Positions 13,040 to 18,332 of a DNA stretch of 32,739 nt are shown piece by piece. The stretch comes from a virus. The position numbers were made by a program, and so were the translations under genes. The DNA lies in the IMG/VR virus record IMGVR_UViG_3300010885_054874, positions 1 through 32,739 of that record. One strand, given 5' to 3'. The notes beneath the pieces were generated by a model. That model did no database searches. It was not told where the DNA came from and was given only the letters and a program-made list of their open reading frames with translations. Position 1 is the stretch's first letter. The number at the start of each line of letters is the position of its first letter.

Positions 13040-13252
13040 CTAATTTTTAAATTCCTTTAAATAATCTGCTATTTCAATCGCCTTAATTTTTCCTCCAGAG
13101 ATTTTTTGAATTTGTATGGCTTTTTTAGTAGGGCATTGTGACCAACCATTAAGCCAGTTTCCGACGCAAGACAAAGAGACACCTAGCTTTTCGGCTAAAT
13201 TTTTTCTGCTTCCAAAAACTTTAATAATTTTTTTTGCTATGGCTGCTTTCAT
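13040..13252 (-). CDS. Cro/YdaS-like helix-turn-helix regulator (70 aa)
   Basis: Starts at ATG 13252. The protein has AKKIIKVFGSRKNLAEKLGV, then SLSCVGNWLNGWSQCPTKKA, IQIQKISGGKIKAIEIADYL. This is the Cro/YdaS pattern, in which W-L-x-G, C-P-x-x-K-A-I and G-G-x-(I/V) recur. It is divergent from the rightward operon at 13342, with a dyad operator at 13297-13311 over the rightward start site. It most likely represses that operon and itself. The short leader, with a possible promoter start at or near the ATG, recalls leaderless lambda cI from PRM. Confidence 0.8.
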   Translation of the reverse strand: MKAAIAKKIIKVFGSRKNLAEKLGVSLSCVGNWLNGWSQCPTKKAIQIQKISGGKIKAIEIADYLKEFKN

Positions 13253-13259
13253 TTTCTTA

Positions 13260-13288
13260 AATCTATTACACAAAACTTTAAATGTCAA
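13260..13288 (-). promoter_or_regulatory. Candidate leftward promoter for the Cro-like gene
   Basis: On the minus strand a perfect TTGACA (13288-13283), 17 bases and TAGATT (13265-13260). It would start within a few bases of the ATG at 13252, giving a leaderless mRNA. An alternative is TATAAT on the minus strand at 13293-13288, giving a leader of about 30 bases. Confidence 0.45.
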
Positions 13289-13289
13289 T

Positions 13290-13311
13290 TATAATCAACA
13301 AGTTTTTTGTT
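13290..13311 (+). promoter_or_regulatory. Rightward promoter -10 with overlapping operator
   Basis: A perfect TATAAT (13290-13295) lies about 47 bases before the first gene, with no good -35. Directly downstream, AACAAGTTTTTTGTT (13297-13311) is a 6-bp dyad with one mismatch and covers the expected start, as for a repressor site. It is nearly identical to 13578-13592. Confidence 0.55.
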
Positions 13312-13341
13312 AATTGTAAATTGTAAAAAGGAGATTACTAT

Positions 13342-13521
13342 ATGATCAAAATTAAACACAACGGAAAATTGTTGACTGAAAGCGGCGTCGAAAAATATTG
13401 GTTATCAGATAAAAATACCGTAAAAATAAAGGTAAAACTAAAAAACGGATATGAGATATCTAAAAGTTTTGATGACAAAAAAAAAGGATTAGAGTTTTTT
13501 GACTATCTAATAAAACAATAA
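13342..13521 (+). CDS. Small protein of unknown function (59 aa)
   Basis: AAAAAGGAGATTACTAT precedes the ATG at 13342. The basic protein shows strands at MIKIKHNGKLLTESG, TVKIKVKLKNGYEISKSF, and a C-terminal helix KKGLEFFDYLIKQ. The last 40 bases of the gene are repeated in tandem immediately afterwards (13521-13560). First gene of the rightward operon controlled by the Cro-like protein. Function unknown. Confidence 0.68.
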   Translation: MIKIKHNGKLLTESGVEKYWLSDKNTVKIKVKLKNGYEISKSFDDKKKGLEFFDYLIKQ

Positions 13522-13560
13522 AAAAGGATTAGAGTTTTTTGATTATTTAATAAAACAATA
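13481..13560. repeat. 40-bp tandem duplication at the end of the 59-aa gene
   Basis: 13481-13520 and 13521-13560 are 40-base copies differing at two positions. The first is the coding end of the 59-residue gene and the second lies after its stop. The copies read as recent slippage or unequal exchange. The second copy carries no start and is now only spacer. Confidence 0.85.
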
Positions 13561-13577
13561 AAAAAGATGTTTACATT

Positions 13578-13592
13578 AACAAATTTTTTGTT
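13578..13592. promoter_or_regulatory. Second copy of the AACAAA-type operator
   Basis: AACAAATTTTTTGTT, a perfect dyad extending to TAACAAA / TTTGTTA, in the 108-base gap before the gene at 13629. It differs at one base from 13297-13311. The downstream TTTACA / TATACT pair suggests an internal promoter repressed by the same Cro-like protein. Confidence 0.5.
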
Positions 13593-13628
13593 ATACTTTT
13601 GTTTCGTAATTAATTAATGAGGTGATTA

Positions 13629-14018
13629 ATGAGTGTATACACAACAAGAGCTTTTCCAGCAACGCGGGAAATCATAAGAGAATATAGCATCGAAGTTAAC
13701 GATTTTTGTGATTTAGATTATTCAGACAAAAAATTTGTTTACAAAGAAATGCTAAACGAAATGGATCCTCAGTTACTGATGAAATTTGTAGACCCCTTTG
13801 TTTTAAAATCTGTTTTGCAGGGCGTGCTTGATGTCATGCCTAACTCTGCTTGCAGACAATTAGCTGATTCTATTGCTAATGTTTTTTTTGACGAGGCTCA
13901 AAAATTTGCTGAACAAATGTTTCAAGATGAGCAGTATGATGATGAAACAAAGCTAGAAATAATCCAAAAAAAACATAAGAACGGCGATTATTTAGAATAT
14001 GAGCCAGGAGACGAGTAA
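13629..14018 (+). CDS. Acidic early protein of unknown function (129 aa)
   Basis: Ribosome site ATGAGGTGATTA before the ATG at 13629, a full match to the 16S tail. The product is acidic and helical, with a middle stretch LLMKFVDPFVLKSVLQGVLDVM and an acidic end (YLEYEPGDE). Its position in front of the RecE/Bet set suggests a recombination-associated regulator or a Gam-like nuclease inhibitor, but it does not match Gam by eye. The function is open. Confidence 0.7.
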   Translation: MSVYTTRAFPATREIIREYSIEVNDFCDLDYSDKKFVYKEMLNEMDPQLLMKFVDPFVLKSVLQGVLDVMPNSACRQLADSIANVFFDEAQKFAEQMFQDEQYDDETKLEIIQKKHKNGDYLEYEPGDE

Positions 14019-14086
14019 TGAAAATAACATCAAGTGATAAAAAATTAATTGTTTCTTGCGCAATTGAGGAAAAAGAAAAAAAATGA
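14018..14086 (+). CDS. Tiny coupled frame before the RecE-like gene (22 aa)
   Basis: ATG at 14018 overlaps the previous stop (TAATG), and its TGA overlaps the ATG of the exonuclease gene (ATGA). It encodes MKITSSDKKLIVSCAIEEKE plus two lysines. Both overlaps suggest a coupling peptide that carries ribosomes into the exonuclease gene. Confidence 0.45.
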   Translation: MKITSSDKKLIVSCAIEEKEKK

Positions 14087-14949
14087 AAGCTGAAATAAAA
14101 AACTTAACAAACGAAGAATATCACGCTAGTGAAGGAATATCAGCGAGCGGAATTAAATTGCTTTTAAAATGTCCTAAAAAATATCATTGGCAGTATATTC
14201 TTGGAAATCGAGAAGGTGGTAGTACAGACGCTTTAAAATTTGGCAGCGGATTACACACTTTATTGTTAGAGCCTGAAAAATTTGAAGAAGAGTACATAGT
14301 ATTAGAGGAAATTCCCAGAAAAAATTCTAATGCTTATAAAGAGTTAATAGAAAAAAATAGCGGGAAGACAATTCTTAAACAAGATGAATATAATCAAATG
14401 CTAGGCATGTCTGAAGCGTTTAAAGCTTATGATAACTCAGAATTAATCTTGTCTGGTGATTGTATGATAGAGCAGTCAATATTCTGGAAGGATGAAGAGA
14501 CTGGAATTTTATTAAAATCTCGTCCAGATTTTTATAACAAAAAAGCAGGTATTATTTTTGATTTAAAAACTGCATTAGATGCTTCTCGTTCTGGGTTTTC
14601 TCGCGCTAAATTTTCTTACGAATATCACATACAGGCTTATATGCAATGGGAGGCTATTCGTCTTTTAACTGATAAAGAACCTGGGGCTATATGTCATTTA
14701 GTGATTGAAAAAAATGAGCCTTATCTTGTAGCTTGTTATCAAATAACAAACGTAGAACTAGAGATGGGTAAATTTCAATTACAAAAGGCTTTAAAATATT
14801 ATTCTGATTGTAATCGAGTGGGGAAATGGAGAGGGTATACAACACACGATACATGGATAACCGCAAAAGGCTCTGAGGTTATAGAAGAGCTGCCATTGCC
14901 TGGCTGGGCTGAAAATAAATTTAACAATGAGGGGATAATAAATGAGTAA
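14083..14949 (+). CDS. RecE-type exonuclease (PD-(D/E)XK, DUF3799)
   Basis: 288 residues with the motifs of the RecE/lambda exonuclease superfamily: GSGLHTLLLEP (H58), MIEQSIFW (E130), KSRPDF (D149), FDLKT (D160, K162) and HIQAYMQ (Q184, Y187 region). These are the metal-binding and catalytic residues of a 5'-3' double-strand exonuclease that makes 3' tails. The next gene is the Bet annealase, its partner. The length matches the nuclease domain of RecE, not the large host RecE. The ATG overlaps the stop of a tiny coupled frame. It should supply recombination and concatemer formation. Confidence 0.9.
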   Translation: MKAEIKNLTNEEYHASEGISASGIKLLLKCPKKYHWQYILGNREGGSTDALKFGSGLHTLLLEPEKFEEEYIVLEEIPRKNSNAYKELIEKNSGKTILKQDEYNQMLGMSEAFKAYDNSELILSGDCMIEQSIFWKDEETGILLKSRPDFYNKKAGIIFDLKTALDASRSGFSRAKFSYEYHIQAYMQWEAIRLLTDKEPGAICHLVIEKNEPYLVACYQITNVELEMGKFQLQKALKYYSDCNRVGKWRGYTTHDTWITAKGSEVIEELPLPGWAENKFNNEGIINE

Positions 14950-15712
14950 TGAAAATAGTTTAAGTGAAAATAGTTTACTTGAAGATGCTGAATTTAAAAA
15001 AGAAGAGGTTAGGGTAGAGCAACATAAACAAATTGTTCCTGTTGTAGAAAAAAAACGAATAAGTTTGATTGAAAAATTTGCGGAAAAATACACATTAGAT
15101 TCAAGTAATCTAATGAACATACTTAAAAATACTGCTTTTTCTCAACGCGACGGACAGCAAGTTACCAACGAACAAATGGCCGCATTACTTGTTGTTGCGG
15201 ACCAATATGGCTTAAATCCTTTTACTAAAGAAATTTATGCTTTTCCTGACAAAAAAAATGGAATAATTCCTGTAGTTGGCGTAGATGGTTGGAGCAGAAT
15301 TATTAATTCACAACCCCAATTAGATGGAATAGAGTTTAAATATTCAGACGAAAAAATCACATTAAGTGGGGGTCAGCCATGCTATGAATGGATTGAATGC
15401 CTTATTTACAGAAAAGATAGAAAATTTCCAACGGTTGTAAGAGAATTTTTAATAGAAACTTACAGGGCACCTTTTGAAGGTAAAGGAAGCAATGGGCCTT
15501 ACAAGATTAGCGGGCCTTGGCAAACTTGCACTGCTAGAATGCTCAGGCATAAAGCTTTGATACAATGCGCCAGGTATGCGTTTGGTTTTGGAGGAATTTA
15601 TGACGAAGACGATGCTAAAAATATAACGGAATCTGATTCTGGTTTGCCAATTGTTGAAAATAAAACAATGAGCAAAGCAGCTATGCTTATAGCGTCAGCA
15701 AAAGAAAATTAA
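14942..15712 (+). CDS. bet: Single-strand annealing protein, Bet/RecT family
   Basis: 256 residues. The core (about 75-225) reads AALLVVADQYGLNPFTKEIYAFPDK, IIPVVGVDGWSRIIN, then WQTCTARMLRHKALIQCARYAFG. 'NPFTKEIYAFP' and 'VGVDGW-x-RI' are signatures of the phage Bet (Red-beta) branch. The N-terminal 60 residues are acidic and probably flexible. It anneals the single strands made by the exonuclease, driving recombination and repair of phage DNA. The ATG at 14942 follows GAGGGGATAATAA and lies 8 bases inside the end of the exonuclease gene. Confidence 0.93.
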   Translation: MSNENSLSENSLLEDAEFKKEEVRVEQHKQIVPVVEKKRISLIEKFAEKYTLDSSNLMNILKNTAFSQRDGQQVTNEQMAALLVVADQYGLNPFTKEIYAFPDKKNGIIPVVGVDGWSRIINSQPQLDGIEFKYSDEKITLSGGQPCYEWIECLIYRKDRKFPTVVREFLIETYRAPFEGKGSNGPYKISGPWQTCTARMLRHKALIQCARYAFGFGGIYDEDDAKNITESDSGLPIVENKTMSKAAMLIASAKEN

Positions 15713-15745
15713 TTATTAAAAAAAACACTAACGGAGGAGTAAAAA

Positions 15746-16189
15746 ATGAAATACAACCCGCTAACGGAGCAACAAATGCAAGAAGCTAAACAACCTTTAA
15801 AAAAAGGAGAGGCTTTTTTTAGAATAAATTACGCAACTGAAAAAATCTCAAAAGCTGGTAACGAGATGCTTGAGATTAGTTTATCTTTAAGAGATTTGGC
15901 GGGGAATACGGGCGATTTAAAAGATTACTTGCCAAACTCAAATAAATCGCTTTGGAAGATTAAATCATTACTGGCTGCTATTGATAAATCAAATTTGTAT
16001 GAGTTGGGTGAAATAACAGAGCAAACCTTAAAAGGGTGTTACGGTAAGTGCATAATAGAAGAAAAGGAAGATTCAAAATATTTTCAAATAAAAGAATATC
16101 TTCCTTTTTCTAAAGAAAATGAATCACAATTTTATACAAAGGATAGACAAGATGCAGAAATTGCTGATATGGATGACATACCATTTTAA
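15746..16189 (+). CDS. Single-stranded DNA-binding protein (DUF669-like)
   Basis: 147 residues. Matches the phage DUF669 pattern: MKYNPLTE, FFRINYATEKISKAGNEMLEI, DYLPNSNKSLWKIKSLLAAI, then GKCIIEEKEDSKYFQIKEYLP, consistent with an OB fold. It ends in ADMDDIPF, the acidic-Pro-Phe tail used by bacterial SSB to recruit replication and repair proteins. Good ribosome site (ACGGAGGAG) 7 bases before the ATG. Its place directly after the annealase supports a role in protecting and presenting single strands. Confidence 0.87.
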   Translation: MKYNPLTEQQMQEAKQPLKKGEAFFRINYATEKISKAGNEMLEISLSLRDLAGNTGDLKDYLPNSNKSLWKIKSLLAAIDKSNLYELGEITEQTLKGCYGKCIIEEKEDSKYFQIKEYLPFSKENESQFYTKDRQDAEIADMDDIPF

Positions 16190-16197
16190 AGGATAAC

Positions 16198-16485
16198 ATG
16201 AATAAATTTGATAGAAAAAAAGAAATCATTGAACAAATTATTCCATTGATTGAAGAATTTAATGCGTTACAACCAACGGAAAGAATAATTCTTATAGATA
16301 GAAGGAGCTGGTTTAAGCTTAGATTGATGTTGCAAGAATTAACCAGTTGCGTTGATGAAAAAATTGAAAATTATCAAGGGTTTTTACGCGAGAAATTTGA
16401 AAATCCTATAAGTAGCCGTGTTTTTTATCAGCCTGAATTATATGTAGAAAAGAGTGCTGATTTAGATGATTATAGGAAGGGTTAG
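16198..16485 (+). CDS. Small protein of unknown function (95 aa)
   Basis: Starts at ATG 16198 after AAAGGATAAC, 8 bases beyond the SSB-like gene. Mostly helical and acidic (KEIIEQIIPLIEEFNALQ, WFKLRLMLQELTSCVDEKIEN). Last gene of the recombination operon: its TAG is inside the terminator stem at 16477. It could be a recombination accessory. No family recognised. Confidence 0.65.
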   Translation: MNKFDRKKEIIEQIIPLIEEFNALQPTERIILIDRRSWFKLRLMLQELTSCVDEKIENYQGFLREKFENPISSRVFYQPELYVEKSADLDDYRKG

Positions 16486-16508
16486 TACGTTCGCAGCGTC
16501 TAACCCTT
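16477..16508. terminator. Bidirectional terminator between convergent genes
   Basis: AAGGGTTAG (16477-16485), a 14-base loop and CTAACCCTT (16500-16508) followed by TTCTTTT. The stem contains the stop codon of the 95-residue gene. On the opposite strand A/T-rich DNA follows, so it may also end the AlpA transcript. Confidence 0.85.
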
Positions 16509-16513
16509 TTCTT

Positions 16514-16720
16514 TTAATTTGCTCCATTTTGATTACCTCCATCCACATGCTTACCTTTTAGCCAATTCTCAATTTCCGAGCTAAGCCAACCTACTGCCCG
16601 TTGACCTATTTTTATTCTCTTAGGAAATTGTCCGCTTTGTTCCATTCTCCATAGAGTGCTGGGGCTAACACCTGCAATCTCAATTACATTCTGTAGTCTG
16701 TGAAACTTATTACTGGTCAT
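16514..16720 (-). CDS. AlpA-family regulator (68 aa)
   Basis: Start at ATG 16720 after GGAGATTAATA. Reads KFHRLQNVIEIAGVSPSTLW, RMEQSGQFPKRIKIGQRAVG, WLSSEIENWL. This is the AlpA/MerR-like excisionase fold: S-x-S-T-L-W-R-x-x-x-x-x-x-F-P is its recognition element and G-W-x-x-x-E-I-x-x-W the C-terminal helix. Members activate transcription or act as excisionases. No integrase exists in this genome, so a transcription role or remnant status is more likely. It runs opposite to the neighbouring genes. Confidence 0.87.
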   Translation of the reverse strand: MTSNKFHRLQNVIEIAGVSPSTLWRMEQSGQFPKRIKIGQRAVGWLSSEIENWLKGKHVDGGNQNGAN

Positions 16721-17026
16721 TATTAATCTCCATATTAGTTTTTGGGTATGCAGAAGGCTATCAGGAAAGACAGGAAAAATTAAGCAATACTGGGGCAGAA
16801 ATCCCCATGGAATTTCATATGAGTTTTTATAGGGGATTTCTGTCTGGAGAACAGGGAGAATGCTTACCCGTGATAAGGAGTGACCTAGATTTTGAAAAAC
16901 AAACAGGAAAAAAATAATAATCAATAAAAAATATGTTTGACTCGTTATTATTTTTGATAATAAACTACGGCATCAAATCACTAATTGTGCAAGATATTAA
17001 TATTAAAACAACCCAAGGAGGGAAAC
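16721..17026. other. Regulatory gap with two inverted repeats
   Basis: 306 bases with no supported gene. CAGAAATCCCC (16796-16806) and GGGGATTTCTG (16832-16842) form a perfect 11-bp inverted repeat with a 25-base interior. TTATTAT / ATAATAA (16945-16963) is a 7-bp dyad near TTGACT, in the likely promoter of the gene at 17027. An open plus-strand frame across about 16670-16917 has no start codon with a ribosome site, so I regard it as a gene remnant or chance. Confidence 0.45.
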
Positions 17027-17218
17027 ATGAATAAGGAAATAGAAAATCCAGTTTGTCCAGTTTGTAATTTTAAAATGTCGGTATTGTTTAGGTTAAAAAA
17101 AGAAGAAAATTCTTGTTATTGGACATGTAAATGCGCTCCAGCAGATCTTTTGGATGCGCTTGTTAATAACTCGCCGAACCCATCAACTTCAGAAGTTTTT
17201 TTAGAAACAGCAGCATAA
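17027..17218 (+). CDS. Small zinc-ribbon-like protein (63 aa)
   Basis: The ATG at 17027 follows CAAGGAGGGAAAC, one of the strongest ribosome sites in the window. Reads IENPVCPVCNFKMSVLFRL, NSCYWTCKCAPADLL. The CPVC knuckle plus a C-x(4)-C-x-C group suggest a single zinc ribbon. Small zinc proteins of this kind in phages bind nucleic acid or a host protein. No further function visible. Confidence 0.7.
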   Translation: MNKEIENPVCPVCNFKMSVLFRLKKEENSCYWTCKCAPADLLDALVNNSPNPSTSEVFLETAA

Positions 17219-17250
17219 AATAATAAACAGCATATAAAAGGAGCGCATAA

Positions 17251-17487
17251 ATGGAAAATTATGAAATTATTAACGTAATATTTTTAATATTGTTTGGTTT
17301 TTTTATTGGTTTGGTATTTGCTTGTCTTATTGAAGCTAAGCGATTTTTTCAAAAAAGCGCAAGAATGCATGATTTGTTTAGAGAAAATTATCAACAATTA
17401 ATTGCAGCAAAGCTTTTTCAAGAGAAAAACAACAATAATTATGAATGCAAGTCATGCGAGAATAATAGAATTCAAAATAAAATTTAA
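17251..17487 (+). CDS. Small membrane protein with a C-terminal CxxC (78 aa)
   Basis: Residues 7-28 are one transmembrane segment (NVIFLILFGFFIGLVFACLI), followed by a charged helix (EAKRFFQKSARMHDLFRENY) and KSCENN with a C-x2-C pair. AAAAGGAGCGCATAA precedes the ATG. Single-span proteins at the end of an early unit can act in superinfection exclusion. Nothing here proves it. Confidence 0.68.
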   Translation: MENYEIINVIFLILFGFFIGLVFACLIEAKRFFQKSARMHDLFRENYQQLIAAKLFQEKNNNNYECKSCENNRIQNKI

Positions 17488-17846
17488 GAATAACTATCTT
17501 GCGTGTTTACAACAAGAAATATGTCATGTGCTGCCTATAAGAATAGTGGTTTGAATTTGGGATGTTCAAGATCGGGATGATCGAGATTTAAAATTGAGAT
17601 GATCGAGATTTTATGGCGGATGATCGGGGAAGGGAAGGGTAAATATAAAAGAGGGATTAAAGGTATATAAAGAATTACATCCGATAAATTCTATTATCGG
17701 ATAAATAAAAAACTTTAAAAAAATGTAAACTGCTACAATGTTTCTTAATATAGCGGCTACTATAATAGGAAACAAAAAGCTAGGCTGGCTGGTGAAATTT
17801 CAGTCCCTGTATAAGTAAGCAGGAAATATTTAAAGTTTTATTTTAT
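17488..17846. other. Gap between convergent transcripts with iteron-like repeats
   Basis: 359 bases, no gene supported. GATGATCGAGATTT occurs at 17576-17589 and 17598-17611 and GATGATCGGGG at 17619-17629, starting 22 and 21 bases apart, about two helix turns. ATCCGATAA / TTATCGGAT (17679-17702) is a perfect 9-bp dyad. TATAAT lies at about 17761-17766. A 10-bp palindrome TGAAATTTCA (17793-17802) is also present. No T-run terminator is evident for either direction. Confidence 0.5.
17576..17629. repeat. Three GATGATCG repeats spaced 21-22 bp
   Basis: Starts at 17576, 17598 and 17619, so they face the same side of the helix. Two copies share 14 bases and the third 8 plus GGG. Such spacing suits cooperative binding by a dimer. 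Possible partners are the AlpA-like protein or the initiator, both inferred. Confidence 0.6.
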
Positions 17847-17978
17847 TTACCGTCTTGCTTCTTTTAAACATTCAGCAGCTAAATTGCCAATTGCACAAGT
17901 TACAGGCGGTGATAATAATATTCCACAACTTGTTTGAAGACACAAAATTGTAGCTATAATAAAAATTAAAAATTTCAT
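17847..17978 (-). CDS. Small lipoprotein, possible outer-membrane spanin (Rz1-like)
   Basis: 43 residues: MKFLIFIIATILCLQTSCGI, then LLSPPVTCAIGNLAAECLKE. The hydrophobic N-terminus ends in an L-Q-T-S-C lipobox (cysteine at 18), so it should be lipid-anchored. Small lipoproteins in phage lysis cassettes are usually outer-membrane spanins. Its ATG overlaps the stop of a 40-residue gene (ATGA). The mature part has two Pro but is not as Pro-rich as lambda Rz1. Last gene of the late operon. Confidence 0.6.
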   Translation of the reverse strand: MKFLIFIIATILCLQTSCGILLSPPVTCAIGNLAAECLKEARR

Positions 17979-18097
17979 TTTGTGCTTTCTATGTTTGAAT
18001 CTTTTAATGTAGAGTGATTTGTTGCTATTGCTATATCAATACCGGTTGAAAAAAATAACGTTAAAATAATAACGTGCAAACTAATTTTTTTTATCAT
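17975..18097 (-). CDS. Small secreted or membrane peptide of the lysis cassette (40 aa)
   Basis: MIKKISLHVIILTLFFSTGI, then DIAIATNHSTLKDSNIE. A basic start, a hydrophobic stretch (7-25) and an alanine-x-alanine-like site at IAIA-T suggest a signal peptide or single span. It overlaps the holin-like gene by 17 bases and the lipoprotein by 4, with AAGGAG upstream. If the lipoprotein is an o-spanin, this could be the inner-membrane partner, but it is much shorter than lambda Rz. Confidence 0.5.
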   Translation of the reverse strand: MIKKISLHVIILTLFFSTGIDIAIATNHSTLKDSNIESTK

Positions 18098-18329
18098 TAC
18101 TTAAACTCTCCTTGTTGTTTTCTAAATTTTCTTTATAGACTCCTAATTTTGTACATTCTTTTGCTAAATATCCAAGCCCAAGAATTATTCCCGCTAAAAT
18201 TTCATGTTTTGTGCAATATGAAAATCCGCTCATTATTTGTGAAACAATTAAAAAAACATATCCGATTACTTTCCATTCCGTAGGCGTACTTAATTGATAA
18301 CGTACAATTGCTTTTTTTAAAAGATTCAT
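18081..18329 (-). CDS. Holin-like membrane protein (82 aa)
   Basis: Two predicted spans: WKVIGYVFLIVSQIMSGF (about 19-36) and EILAGIILGLGYLAKECTKL (about 44-63), then a charged Asn/Lys/Glu tail. Size, two spans and a hydrophilic C-terminus fit small class II holins. It follows the last tail gene by 3 bases and leads the two small export genes, as in a lysis cassette. No ribosome site is strong. Holin is the best reading, though a general small membrane protein is possible. No endolysin was found nearby. Confidence 0.6.
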   Translation of the reverse strand: MNLLKKAIVRYQLSTPTEWKVIGYVFLIVSQIMSGFSYCTKHEILAGIILGLGYLAKECTKLGVYKENLENNKESLSNDKKN

Positions 18330-18332
18330 CTT

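Noticed and set aside
16670-16917. Plus-strand frame with a hydrophobic segment and YAEGYQERQEKL
   Set aside because: There is no usable start codon before the hydrophobic part, and the only ATG (16807) lies inside an inverted repeat with no ribosome site. It may be a remnant.
16721-16924. Longer start for the AlpA-like gene at 16924
   Set aside because: The extra 68 residues are unlike any AlpA protein, and GGAGATTAATA stands before the ATG at 16720.
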